DNA of 64,000 nt from Doryteuthis pealeii (taxonomy: Eukaryota; Mollusca; Cephalopoda; Myopsida; Loliginidae): contig CM042176.1 in NCBI GenBank assembly GCA_023376005.1, positions 15,608,212-15,672,211 on the forward strand, given 5' to 3'. The notes beneath the pieces are model-generated. The model was not told the DNA's origin, did not search any database, and worked only from the letters and a program-made list of their open reading frames with translations. Shown in pieces: positions 20,246 to 31,642 of this stretch. The position numbers and the translations under genes were made by a program. How positions within the stretch are numbered: position 1 is the first letter of the stretch; each line of letters starts with the position of its first letter.

Positions 20246-22245
20246 ACTTAAGATTTATCGCCGAGATCGTTGCTCATATTCATTAAGATAAACCCAAAAA
20301 ATCAGAAATCAATAACATTAAGCACATATTTATTAAAATTAAATTTTTAATATCGATATGCAAATTAGCCTTCCTGTTCAGACTGTAAACTGCTATTTTG
20401 TTTAATATATAAATAAAATTGCATGTTGGCAATATGTAGACCCCCCCCCCCAACGGGATGGGGGTCCAGTGGCTTCGGCCCTGGATCTTTACAAGTTAAT
20501 AGCGTCGATCCCAGGTGGCTATCTCCCCAGGCAATAGCTGCCCCCTTGACTTAAAGGGGCAGGGCTGGGTTTATTGCCCAGCACCTGAGGCGCCCCCTTG
20601 AGGGGGAATGCCGACGGGATCGATGCAATTTTTGTTCTTTCCCACCCATGAGTTTCGGCTTGTGGGTGGGCCCACGTTAAAACGAGGCCTTGTGCCCAGC
20701 CCATACAAGTGGGGTATGGGGCAAATACCTGTAGACCCGCCCAACGGGTGGGGATTGCTAGATTGCTATAATTAACGGCGTCGTTCCCAGGGGGCCATCC
20801 CCCCAGGCAACACCTGCCCCCTTGATTTAAAGGGGCAGGGCTGGGTTTATTGCCCAGCGCCTGAGGTGCCCCCTTGAGGGCGAATGCCGACGGGATCGAC
20901 GCAATTTTTCACCCGCCACCCAAGAGCTTCGGTTTGTGGGTGGTCCCACGTTAATAGGGCCTTGTGCCTAACACGTACAAGTGGGGTACGAGGTAAATAA
21001 AATATGGACCTGCCCAACGGGATGGGGGTCCAGTGGCTCCGGCCCTGGATCTTTACAAGTTGATAGCGTCGATCCCAGGGGGCTATCTTCCCAGGCAATA
21101 TCTGCCCCCTTGATTTAAAGGGGCATGGCTGGGTGTATTGCCCAGTGCCTGAGGCGCCCCCCACCCCTTGAGGTGGAATGCCGACGGGATCGACGCAATT
21201 TTTTCCACCTACCACCCATGAGCTTCGGCTTGTGGGTGGGCCCACATAAAAATGTCCTTGTGTCACGCCCTCATAAGTGGGATGAGAGGCAAATGCCTGT
21301 AGATATGTTCCACATATCTAACTCTGGTTTCGACCAGCGTTCCAGTGAGCTTCGGCCGCTGGACCTTACAAGTAAGCATCGTTGATCCCAGGGGACCGTC
21401 CCCCCAGGCAACACCTGCCCACTTGGTTTAAAGGGGCAGGGCTGGGTTTATTGCCCGGTGCCTGAGGCGCCCCCCTTGAGGGGAAATGCCAACGGGATCA
21501 ACACAATTTTTCCACCTGCCACCCATGAGTCTCGGCTTGCGGGTGGTCCCACGTTAATAGGGACTTGTGCCTAACCCATACAAGTGGGATACGAGGTAAA
21601 TATCTCTAACACCGGTTTCGACCAGGGGTTCAGTGAGCTTCGGCAGCGGGACCGTACAAGTTAACATCGTTGATCCCAGGGGGCCATCCCAGGGGCCATG
21701 TTTATTGCTCAGTGCTGACGAGATCTACGCATTTTTTGTGTCTACCACCGATGAGCAGCTTTGGCTTGTGGGCGGGCCCACATAAAAATGTCCTTGTGTC
21801 ACACCCTCATAAGTGGGATGAGAGGCAAATACCTCTAACTCCGGTTTCAACCTTACAAGTTAACATCGTTGATCCCGGGGGGGGGGCATCCCGCCAGGCA
21901 ACACCAGCCCCCTCAATTTAAAGGGACAGGGCTGGGTTTATTGTGGGGGGTGCCGACGGGATCAACGCATTTTTTGCACCCGCCACCCATGTGTCTCGGC
22001 TTGTGGGTGGTCTCACATTAATAGGTCCATGTGCCTAACCCGTACATGTGGGGCACGTCGTAAATAACTAGTATGTAGATAAGACCAACAGTATTAATAA
22101 TGTAAAACAATTTTATTAATAATTGAGGTTTAGATAGAAATGTAATCATGGAAAATGTGACGTAAATAACTAAGGGAAGTGTGACTTGAGTAGTGATATA
22201 GTTTTGGTTACAGACAGAAAAATCCCACAATCTCTATTATAATAA
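20246..22245 (-). mobile_element. Helitron copy C, split by a GC-rich tandem array
   Basis: 20246-20440 and 22062-22245 together form the middle and 5' parts of the Helitron consensus (CATTAAGATAAA...ATGTAGAC, then CAACAGTATTAATAATG...ATTATAATAAGA). Between them lies the array at 20441-22061. The 3' hairpin end is missing (truncated near 20246 next to the foldback element). Confidence 0.65.
20441..22061. repeat. GC-rich 230-295 bp tandem repeat, six units
   Basis: Units start near 20441, 20732, 21006, 21300, 21600 and 21834. Each contains GATCCCAGG, CCAGGCAA, CTTGA-TTAAAGGGGCAGGGC, TGCCGACGGGATCGA and a CTTGTGGGTGGGCCCAC palindrome. Units 1-3 share the ACCCGCCCAACGGG start; units 4-6 carry a CTCTAACTCCGGTTTC variant. 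Composition is strikingly GC-rich against an AT-rich background. No conserved frame. Confidence 0.85.
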
Positions 22246-22391
22246 GAAGATACATGCACAGCTGAATAATTTCTATACATATGTAGCGATTGTCTTCTCT
22301 TAAGGGGTGAGGTTGAATTTGGAAAAGAGTTATCTTCCCTTACCACCAGGCCTTGCCACTAGATGGCACCACCACCTGGCTATGATGCAAT

Positions 22392-22670
22392 GGAGGCGTG
22401 TGGTGTAATAGAGTCGTTGGAAATGGACTCGTCGACTCAAGTTCAAATCCTAGACAAGGCTGCCTACATAGCGCTAATACCCTTGGGAAAGGTATACATC
22501 CATCTGCTCTCCCTCAAGCTATGGGTAAATAGCAGAGCAGATTTGGCTCTTTAACTTTGCTTAGGCAACCAGTCTAGAAGGAAAACTCTGAATTCAAACC
22601 TGTTAAACCCCGCCTAAAAAAATTGACCTTGTGTCACATCCTGCTCGTATGGAGGGCTTGGTAAATATGT
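22392..22670 (+). mobile_element. tRNA-derived SINE, type 1, near full length
   Basis: Head GGAGGCGTGTGGTGTAATAG (A-box-like), AAGTTCAAATCC (B box), then CCCTTGGGAAAGGTATA, GGTAAATAGCAGAGCAGA, CTGAATTCAAACCTGTTAA and the ATTGACCTTGTGTCACATCC tail. The same order is seen at 49934-50220. The 80 bp after it end in a (T)n(G)n run, and 22740-22955 show no gene. Confidence 0.85.
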
Positions 22671-22958
22671 ACTATGATGCACTAGACAAGTTGTGCCTCT
22701 GCCCATCAAGGTTTTTTTTTGGGGGGGGGGGGCTTGCCCCTAACTATAGTTTTGTACCCATGTAGTACGTAGCTCTTTATAGACCCTACCACAAGTGTCA
22801 TATACAGTGACTCTTCTATTCTAAAATAACTTTTCTTACTTCCTAAAGACTTTCGTCCTAACTGTTTGTATCTATGTCATATATTTCATGTTACATGTGC
22901 TCAGACAATAAAGTCTGTATTGTTGTTATATCTACCTGTTTGTTGGATTATATATATA

Positions 22959-24153
22959 CAGGGTGTTCGGGATAAATTTGACAGTTTCATAAGGAAAAAG
23001 AAAAAGTGCTTGGTAACTACAAAATTTAATGGATTGTAAAGCAAGCTGATGTTACAGTTACACAGGGAAGGGTCTCAAAAACTACCTTAATTCTGTGGAT
23101 TAACTGGGCTTTTGTAGTACTGGCACGGTGATTGGTGTCTTTCTCAACAGTTACCCATACATAATAATCCATGGGGTTAAGATCTGGGGAGTTCGGAGGC
23201 CAAACATTGAGACTGGTGTAGTTGTAAAAATTCGCCGACAACCATTTTTGACTTTTCCCAGAGGTGTGGCAGGGAGCTGAATCCTGCTGCCATACATATG
23301 GCCTACCACTGGTTACCCGTGTTATCCAAGGCTTGACTACAGTGTTTAGCAACTCAACGTAGACATCTGAATTCAACTTGATACCCGCTCTGAAAAAAAT
23401 GCGGAGGCATCACATCACCCGCAGAGGACACACATCCGAAAACCATCACAGTTTGGGGAAATTTAGTCTGCATGACACGAGGAGTGTCCTTTTGACTGTA
23501 TGCAAGCTATCTGTTATTCTGCGTGTTGTGTTTTTGATCTTGGCAAAAGTTTTTCTCATCGGAAAAGAACCAGATTGTTTGTGGTTCAGCAAGATGCTTC
23601 ACTTTGCTCAGAAGTTTCTTTGCCTTTGTCAGATGATTTTCACGGGCCTTTTCTGGGAGCAGTTGACCCCTGCGACGCTTGTATGGGTAGTAGCGATGGT
23701 CTTCATTGAGTGCAAGCTTCATGGTAGAGGCTGAAACATTCAATTCACATGACAAAGCCCGAATTACAATGCCAGGGTCCTCCAACACTTTTTCTGCAGA
23801 TTTTCGAGGAATTCTACTGTACGAACGCAATCAGATCGTCTGTTATGTTGCTTTCTTCTAGCCACAGCCTCATAGTCTCTATTGCAATTTTCCAGTTCAT
23901 GCCAGATTGTTTTTACAGTGTTCAGGGAGCATTGGGCAGCAACCATAATCTCTTGCTTTGATGGGTGGCGCAGATCATCATGATACAAGTTATTCACTTC
24001 CATGATTCATGTTGGTTTCAGTCACCAATTCTATATGTGATCATGTATATGAATAAAGAAGGGTCTAAGCTTTTAAATGATGCATAGTGTGCGTCAATAT
24101 CTCCAATCTACGGAGAAAAATAACCAAATATCAAATTCATCCCGAACACCTTG
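22959..24153 (-). mobile_element. Tc1/mariner-superfamily element (DD37D type), degraded
   Basis: Terminal inverted repeats CAGGGTGTTCGGGATAAATT (22959) and its near-exact complement ending 24153 are flanked by TA on both sides, the expected target duplication. Total length 1195 bp. It carries one decayed transposase gene on the minus strand. A truncated relative lies at 6555-6800. Confidence 0.92.
23010..24003 (-). pseudogene. Tc1/mariner transposase pseudogene
   Basis: Three reading frames follow one another on the minus strand. The first (24003 to about 23770) holds the N-terminal DNA-binding helices (HPSKQEIMVAAQCSLNTVKT). The second (about 23830-23507) holds the second helix-turn-helix and the first catalytic Asp in FFSDEKNF. 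The third (23376-23026) holds QQDSAPCH and WPPNSPDLNPMDYYVW. From the D of QQD to the D of NPMD there are 37 intervening residues, as in the DD37D (mosquito-type) group. The intact family protein is about 330-350 residues. Here at least two frameshifts interrupt it, although all three catalytic acidic positions remain readable, so the copy is inactive. Confidence 0.9.
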
Positions 24154-24204
24154 TATATATTGACCTACATTAGAGACTGCTTTGAAGCCTCCTAACTTAT
24201 TATA

Positions 24205-24576
24205 AGAAGGAGTTATTTTAATAAATATGTGCTTAGTATTATTGATTTCTAATTGTTTGGTTATATCTTAATGAATATGAGCAAAAATCTCGGGGATAAA
24301 TCTTAAAAGAAATCCATTAACAAGAAGAAATAACTTTAATGTTATTCTTTACTTACTATTTTAACTAAATAGTTAAATTAGGAAAATTTAGCAATGAAAG
24401 ACGGGAGTGATGGAAGAGTAAGTTTCAGTTGTTCTATTTTTTGAATATAACCCCCTCTGTTTCAAATCTTTTTATCTGCATTCTTATTTAGTTTCATTAA
24501 CCTTTCTAATATAATATGATATTTAATTAGATTAAAACTTAAATATTTTCACCTGGAGGGTGCATATATTTGCTAG
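24205..24576 (+). mobile_element. Helitron copy D, 5'-truncated
   Basis: The 3' half only: AAATATGTGCTTAGTATTAT to a degenerate hairpin (CACCTGGAGGGTGC) and CTAG at 24573-24576, followed by T. It ends 18 bp from the exon at 24595. Confidence 0.8.
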
Positions 24577-24594
24577 TAAAGTTAAAATACTTAC

Positions 24595-24733
24595 CTGTTA
24601 CACAGATTTCAATTCTTTCAGAGCCTGGAACAATAATTATCCGTGGTATGGGGATAAGAATAGGGAATCTAACTGTACCATTTTTCATGTCCACCATATA
24701 TTCTTTGCTAAAATACAGAGTACGACCTTCTGG
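24595..24733 (-). CDS. Thioester-protein exon: segment before the thioester domain
   Basis: 139 bp with acceptor CAATAG (24734-24735) and donor GTAAG. The phase 0 start reads PEGRTLYFSKEYMVDMKN, a central IPIPRIIIVPGSERIEICVT, and a final G that completes Gly-Asp-Ile-Leu-Gly with the thioester exon. V-P-G-S-x-R-x-x-[IV]-x-[VL]-x-G-D-x-L-G is the family hallmark just before the thioester, and P-E-G at the start is equally typical. No Arg/Lys cluster is seen here. Confidence 0.95.
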
Positions 24734-24739
24734 CTATTG

Positions 24740-25594
24740 AAAAATAAAAAAAAAAATAAAAAAAGTTAAGAATTTCATTTGCTAAAAATAAAAAAAAGTT
24801 AAGAATTTCATTTGCTAAAAATAAAAAAAAAGGGGAAGAATTTCATTTGCTAAAAAAAAAAAAAGGGAAGAATTTCATTTGCTAAAAGTAAAAAAAAAAA
24901 AAGGGAAGAATTTCATTTGCTAAAAAAAAAAAAAAAGGGAAGAATTTCATTTGCTAAAAAAAAAAAAAAAAAAGGGAAGAATTTCATTTGCTAAAAAAAA
25001 AAAAAAAAGGGAAGAATTTCATTTGCTAAAAAAAAAAAAAGGGAAGAATTTCATTTGCTGAAAAATAAAAAAAAAAAAAAAGGGAAGAATTTCATTTGCT
25101 AAAAAAAAAAAAAAAAAGGGAAGAATTTCATTTGCTAAAAATAAAAAAAAAAAGGGAAGAATTTCATTTGCTAAAAGTAAAAAAAAAAAAAGGGAAGAAT
25201 TTCATTTGCTAAAAAAAAAAAAAGGGAAGAATTTCATTTGCTAAAAAAAAAAAAAAAAGGGAAGAATTTCATTTGCTAAAAAAAAAAAAAAAAAAGGGAA
25301 GAATTTCATTTGCTAAAAAAAAAAAAAAAGGGAAGAATTTCATTTGCTAAAAAAAAAAAAAAAAAAAAAATTTGCTAAAAAAAAAAAAAAAAGGGAAGAA
25401 TTTCATTTGCTAAAAAAAAAAAAAAAAAAGAAGCTAAAAAAAAAAAAAAAAAAAGGGAAGAATTTCATTTGCTAAAAAAAAAAAAAAAAAAGGGAAGAAT
25501 TTCATTTGCTAAAAAAAAAAAAAAAAAAGGGAAGAATTTCATTTGCTAAAAAAAAAAAAAAAAAGAATTTCATTTGCTAAAAAAAAAAAAAAGC
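24740..25594. repeat. A-rich minisatellite (GGGAAGAATTTCATTTGCTA + An)
   Basis: About 24 copies of the fixed 20-bp block followed by 8-22 A residues. The variable A length accounts for the 33-42 bp period. In gene sense the intron thus begins with poly-T/AGCAAATG repeats. Confidence 0.95.
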
Positions 25595-25605
25595 GCTAGA
25601 CCAAG

Positions 25606-25757
25606 GAGATTGTTTTTGCATCTGAGGTGGAGTGCCACTCCTCACTTTACCGCACATATCGATGTGCTACTCATACGCTGAGTTGGTGAGGGCAGGAATC
25701 GAACCAGGAACCTCGAGGTTCCCAGCTGGACACTCTACCGACTGAGCTAACGCTTAG
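25606..25757 (-). mobile_element. tRNA-derived SINE, type 2 (minus strand)
   Basis: On the minus strand GTTAGCTCAGTCGGTAGAGT (A box) and GGTTCGATTCC (B box) give a tRNA-like head (25690-25752), followed by a body shared with 52244-52466 (GCGTATGAGTAGC, GGTAAAGTG, CACCTCAGATG). The shared non-tRNA body shows it is a SINE rather than a tRNA gene. Confidence 0.85.
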
Positions 25758-25763
25758 AATGTT

Positions 25764-25811
25764 TGCTCAGAAGATGGTTTAACAAAACACCGAAATGTTA
25801 AACGTTGGCAT
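25764..25811 (+). ncRNA. Hammerhead-like motif 4 (core defective)
   Basis: GCT, CAGAAGA (25768-25774, with the invariant U of CUGANGA replaced by A), stem II GGTTT/AAAC, GAAA (25792-25795), stem III ATGTT/AACGT, T, then GGC pairing with GCT. All three helices are retained but the core change should abolish cleavage. Confidence 0.4.
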
Positions 25812-25814
25812 ATT

Positions 25815-28800
25815 ACTATTGTTAGTGTAATTAGTATTATCCGGATTATTCGGACTATTGTCCTCATCTTTATTGTTAAGATACTATTTCTCTGAATTTT
25901 TGAGGTGAGACTTGATTATTTGGATTATTCAGACTATTGTCCTCATCTTTATTGTTAAGATACTATTTCTCTGAATATTTTAGATGAGGCTTGATAATTA
26001 GTATTATTTGGATTATTCAGACTATTGTCCTCATCTTTATTGTTAAGATACTATTTCTCTGAATTTTTTAGATGAGGCTTGATAATTAGTATTATTTGGA
26101 TTATTCAGACTATTGTCCACATCTTTATTAAGATACTATTTCTCTGAATTTTTTAGATGAGGCTTGATAATTAGTATTATTTGGATTATTCAGACTATTG
26201 TCCACATCTTTATTAAGAAACTATTTCTCTGAATTTTTTAGATGAGGCTTGATAATTAGTATTATTTGGATTATTCAGACTATTGTCCTCATCTTTATTG
26301 TTAAGATACTATTTCTCTGAATTTTTAGATGAGGCTTGATAATTAGTATTATTTGGATTATTCAGACTATTGTCCACATCTTTATCAAGAAAGTATTTCT
26401 CTGAATATTTTAGATGAGGCTTGATAATTAGTATTATTTGGATTATTGAGACTATTGTCCACATCTTTATTAAGATACTATTTCTCTGAATTTTTTAGAT
26501 GAGGCTTGATAATTAGTATTATTTGGATTATTCAGACTATTGTCCACATCTTTATCAAGAAAGTATTTCTCTGAATATTTTAGATGAGGCTTGATAATTA
26601 GTATTATTTGGATTATTCAGACTATTGTCCTCATCTTTATTGTTAAGATACTATTTCTCTGAATTTTTTAGATGAGGCTTGATAATTAGTATTATTTGGA
26701 TTATTCAGACTATTGTCCACATCTTTATTAAGATACTATTTCTCTGAATTTTTTAGATGAGGCTTGATAATTAGTATTATTTGGATTATTCAGACTATTG
26801 TCCACATCTTTATTAAGAAACTATTTCTCTGAATTTTTTAGATGAGGCTTGATAATTATTATTATTTGGATTATTCAGACTATTGTCCACATCTTTATCA
26901 AGAAACTATTTCTCTGAATTTTTTAGATGAGGCTTGATAATTAGTATTATTTGGATTATTCAGACTATTATCCACATCTTTATCAAGAAAGTATTTCTCT
27001 GAATTTTTTAGATGAGGCTTGATAATTAGTATTATTTGGATTATTCAGACTATTGTCCACATCTTTATTAAGATACTATTTCTCTGAATTTTTTAGATGA
27101 GGCTTGATAATTAGTATTATTTGGATTATTCAGACTATTGTCCACATCTTTATCAAGAAAGTATTTCTCTGAATATTTTAGATGAGGCTTGATAATTAGT
27201 ATTATTTGGATTATTCAGACTATTGTCCTCATCTTTATTGTTAAGATACTATTTCTATGAATTTTTTAGATGAGGCTTGATAATTAGTATTATTTGGATT
27301 ATTGAGACTATTGTCCACATCTTTATTAAGATACTATTTCTCTGAATTTTTTAGATGAGGCTTGATAATTAGTATTATTTGGATTATTGAGACTATTGTC
27401 CACATCTTTATTAAGATACTATTTCTCTGAATTTTTTAGATGAGGCTTGATAATTAGTATTATTTGGATTATTCAGACTATTGTCCACATCTTTATTAAG
27501 ATACTATTTCTCTGAATTTTTTAGATGAGGCTTGATAATTAGTATTATTTGGATTATTGAGACTATTGTCCACATCTTTATTAAGAAACTATTTCTCTGA
27601 ATTTTTTAGATGAGGCTTGATAATTAGTATTATTTGGATTATTGAGACTATTGTCCACATCTTTATTAAGAAACTATTTCTCTGAATTTTTTAGATGAGG
27701 CTTGATAATTAGTATTATTTGGATTATTGAGACTATTGTCCACATCTTTATTAAGATACTATTTCTCTGAATTTTTTAGATGAGGCTTGATAATTAGTAT
27801 TATTTGGATTATTGAGACTATTGTCCACATCTTTATTAAGAAACTATTTCTCTGAATTTTTTAGATGAGGCTTGATAATTAGTATTATTTGGATTATTGA
27901 GACTATTGTCCACATCTTTATCAAGAAACTATTTCTCTGAATTTTTTAGATGAGGCTTGATAATTAGTATTATTTGGATTATTCAGACTATTGTCCACAT
28001 CTTTATTAAGATACTATTTCTCTGAATTTTTTAGATGAGGCTTGATAATTAGTATTATTTGGATTATTCAGACTATTGTCCACATCTTTATTAAGAAACT
28101 ATTTCTCTGAATTTTTTAGATGAGGCTTGATAATTAGTATTATTTGGATTATTGAGACTATTGTCCACATCTTTATTAAGAAACTATTTCTCTGAATTTT
28201 TTAGATGAGGCTTGATAATTAGTATTATTTGGATTATTGAGACTATTGTCCACATCTTTATCAAGAAACTATTTCTCTGAATTTTTTAGATGAGGCTTGA
28301 TAATTAGTATTATTTGGATTATTGAGACTATTGTCCACATCTTTATTAAGAAACTATTTCTCTGAATTTTTTAGATGAGGCTTGATAATTAGTATTATTT
28401 GGATTATTGAGACTATAGTCCACATCTTTATTAAGAAACTATTTCTCTGAATTTTTTAGATGAGGCTTGATAATTAGTATTATTTGGATTATTGAGACTA
28501 TTGTCCACATCTTTATTAAGAAACTATTTCTCTGAATTTTTTAGATGAGGCTTGATAATTAGTATTATTTGGATTATTGAGACTATTGTCCACATCTTTA
28601 TCAAGAAACTATTTCTCTGAATTTTTTAGATGAGGCTTGATAATTAGTATTATTTGGATTATTCAGACTATTGTCCACATCTTTATTAAGATACTATTTC
28701 TCTGAATTTTTTAGATGAGGCTTGATAATTAGTATTATTTGGATTATTGAGACTATTGTCCACATCTTTATTGTTAAGATACTATTTCTCTGAATTTTTT

Positions 28801-29265
28801 AGATGAGGCTTGATAATTAGTATTATTTGGATTATTCAGACTATTGTCCTCATCTTTATTGTTAAGATACTATTTCTCTGAATTTTTGAGATGAGGCTTG
28901 ATAATTAGTATTATTTGGATTATTCAGACTATTGTCCTCATCTTTATTGTTAAGATACTATTTCTCTGAATTTTTTAGATGAGGCTTGATAATTAGTATT
29001 ATTTGGATTATTCAGACTATTGTCCTCATCTTTATTGTTAAGATACTATTTCTCTGAATTGTTTTTAGATGAGGCTTGATAATTAGTATTATTTGGATTA
29101 TTCAGACTATTGTCCTCATCTTTATTGTTAAGATACTATTTCTCTGAATTGTTTTTAGATGAGGCTTGATAATTAGTATTATTTGGATTATTGAGACTAT
29201 TGTCCACATCTTTATTAAGAAACTATTTCTCTGAATTTTTGAGATGAGGCTTGATAATTAGTAGG
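25815..29265. repeat. 85-bp satellite, about 40 copies
   Basis: Unit GATAATTAGTATTATTTGGA, TTATTCAGACTATTGTCC, ACATCTTTATTAAGATAC, TATTTCTCTGAATTTTTTAG, ATGAGGCTT. Variants: CCTCATC...TTGTTAAG long form (edges of the array), ATTCAGAC versus ATTGAGAC, and TTAAGATAC versus TTAAGAAAC or TCAAGAAAG. The middle is the most homogeneous. All within the 6.8-kb intron between 31499 and 24733. Confidence 0.97.
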
Positions 29266-29271
29266 AAAATA

Positions 29272-29699
29272 TTACAGGTAATCTGAATATTAGCTACATA
29301 AATGAGAGTAACCTCCCATTGTGTTTTTCACTTTGTGGAACACGTGTGTTTTGTTTTGTATATACCTATACTTTTTTAATATACAGGTACTCTCATAGAA
29401 ATATTAATATCCTTTTTTTTTAATCGATTTAAAAAATGTTAACACTCTTATAGGAATACTTTTAATATATTTTCAGTCTCCACATGTTCACCATCCCTGT
29501 CAACATATGCTTAGAATCTCCCACATGTGATTGAAAAAAGATGTTAATATTTCTATGAGAGTACCTGTATATTAGAAAAGTATAGGTATACCAAATTTGT
29601 TGAAAAATCCGTTTTTTTACAAAACACACGGCTTCCTCAAAGTGAAAGAAAAAAGGGGAGCTTACTCTCATTCATGTAGCTAATGTTCAGATTACTACA
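29272..29699. mobile_element. Foldback/MITE-like element
   Basis: The left arm starts TACAGGTAATCTGAATATTA and the right arm ends with the complement (CTAATGTTCAGATTACTACA). The arms are about 160 bp and enclose roughly 100 bp. Near-complete inverted symmetry is seen over GAGAGTAA, the CACACG region, TATACCTATAC and GTACTCTCATAGAAATATTAA. It abuts the satellite end. Confidence 0.75.
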
Positions 29700-29779
29700 T
29701 TACATTCATTTTAATGTTATTTCAATTGATTTCAATATAAAATTATATATAGGATTACTTTTAATACGTTTGAGAATAA

Positions 29780-29960
29780 CATGATAATATTAGAAATCAG
29801 TAAATAACTATTTATTAAACCCGGTATTGTGAAAATAATTATGCAAATTAATCTCACCATATATTATGTAAATCTTTATTTCTTAGAGATATATAACACA
29901 TATTTCAGGACTTTAAATGCATTAATAACATGAGCAGTTTTGTGGCAAATCTAACTCAGC
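29780..29960. repeat. Dispersed repeat related to 43468-43585
   Basis: TTATTAAACCCGGTATTGTG, TATGCAAATTAATCTCACCA and ATATTATGTAAATCTTTATT are shared with 43500-43580 and loosely with the middle of the Helitrons, so it is probably a diverged Helitron subfamily. 29961-30505 shows no gene; a short open frame at 30072-30257 has no recognisable family. Confidence 0.45.
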
Positions 29961-30509
29961 TATACTTTAATAGAGACATTGTAACTGCCGCTAAACTGGA
30001 CAGTTAATTATATCTTATTTCATATCGTTATTTTTTGTTTATAAAATTAACTACAACCACAGTATCCAACTTTGAGTAGTCTAATGGGTTCATTACGCCC
30101 ATTTTGTCCCAAGCATTGTTTTTCTGCGGGCTACGAATCCTTAACCGGAAAAGTGGAAAGAGGTAGACTTATACAAGGCCCCTTTTTTATTATGCCGCTG
30201 GCCAAGACGGATGACACCGTAAGCGTTCCGACATTCTTCAAGTCTTTTAATTCTTAGAAATATGTTTGTTGTTATCCGTTATTTCTCATTTGGAAAAGTA
30301 TTTGCTGTTATCAAATGTTATTTGTTTTTCCTTGTACAGTCTCGCGGTGTTTATTAAATAAACTTAATGACATCAGTACAGAAGCGTCCCCTTTTTATTC
30401 GAAAATCAGCAGGCAGTAAAAGACATCATTAACAAATAAAATACTAATTAAGATTAAATAATGACCATTTCATAATCGTTGAGAATATAACTTTAATAAC
30501 TAACATTGA

Positions 30510-31355
30510 AATAAGTGCGGTAATACTTTTTGGTACTGCCAAACTGCCACTCGCTCGAGTTCTGCCGATGATATCAGCTTTAGACACGCCCACAAATATT
30601 TATGAAAACGAAATTATCTTTAGAAATAAAACAATTATTTTACTTTTAAAACGTAATATTTTTTAGCTTAGAAAATTGAAAGTTTTAAATAAAAAAAACA
30701 ACTTTGAATCATGTAAATTTCTGGTTCTACAAATATTTTTTCTTTAGACGTAGAAATTTCCGTAATTTATCTATTTTTCGTTTTGTTTTTTGATAAAGTT
30801 TTAACTCAAAGATCTTCTTAGAATTTATCGAGTGAGGGGAAACATGAAATGATTGTTTGATTTCTGAAAAAAAAAATGTAAAGATTCGTGCATATTAAAA
30901 TAATTATAATAAAAATTTATATAAAAATATAGAATCGTTTTATTTATAAATAAAAATGTATATAAAATAAAATTCGTAACTAAAGAAAGAATATTTGTAA
31001 AACCAGAAATTTTCATGATTCAAAGTTGTTGTTTTTAATTTAAAACTTTCAATTTTCTAAACTAAAAAATATTACGTTTTAAAAGTAAAATGATTGCTTC
31101 ATTTCTAAGTTGGTCTTGGCTGTAAGTGAAAAGGGGATAGACTCCCTCGCTGATTGGCTGATACCGACTTTAGGCCGCCCCGACGACTTTACTTTTTTTT
31201 TAAAGTTGGTCTTGGCTGTACTTGCTAAACGAAGAGAATTATGTTTTCATAAAGAGTTGTGGGCGTGTCTAAAGCTGATGTCATTGACAGAACTCGAGCA
31301 GAACTCGAGCGAGTGGCAGTTTGGCAGTACCAAAAATGTATTACCCAAATAAGTG
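30510..31355. mobile_element. Large foldback element
   Basis: The left arm (30510-30765) and right arm (30965-31355) are inverted: TTTGGTACTGCCAAACTGCC, GCTCGAGTTCTG, TTTAGACACGCCCACAA and AAAACGTAATATTTTTTAG all have complements in reverse order. The right arm has an extra segment of about 95 bp (31107-31202) bounded by AAGTTGGTCTTGGCTGTA direct repeats. No coding. Confidence 0.75.
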
Positions 31356-31498
31356 TAATATTTTTATATTCGTTCTTATTTAGCTTCATTCTTCATTCTA
31401 ATTCATTATTGCATTTTATTACATTAAAACTTAAATATTTGAACAGGCGCTAGTGTATACAAAGATAATGCATATAGATAATCACTGGGAAAACTTAC

Positions 31499-31642
31499 CT
31501 TCACTCTAAGGACTTTAGCAAGACGATCCATCAGAGTACGTTGTGCTCCCTTCACTATATGCAAATCGAGCTCTATAACAGTGTCCCCAACGACTGTGGG
31601 CCGAATAGAAAACTTGACGCTTTTATAACTTTTGGCTTGTAC
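31499..31642 (-). CDS. Thioester-protein exon: SVKFSIRPTVVGD segment
   Basis: 144 bp, phase 0 at both ends, with acceptor TTTTAG (31643-31644) and donor GTAAG. The 48 residues include YKSVKFSIRPTVVGDTVIEL and end RLAKVLRVK. The A2M-family sequence between MG7 and the thioester domain commonly reads K-x-V-x-F-x-I-x-P-x-x-[LV]-G and then a stretch leading to L-L-V-x-P-E-G. The next exon begins PEG, so R-V-K/P-E-G joins correctly. Its 5' boundary was caught in the 180-bp tandem duplication that follows. Confidence 0.92.

Noticed and set aside
22392..22470. Possible tRNA gene
   Set aside because: The non-tRNA body and tail are shared with several other copies, which is SINE architecture; the tRNA fold is also poor.
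25815..29265. CRISPR-like array
   Set aside because: Units are contiguous 85-bp repeats with no unique spacers, in a eukaryotic intron.
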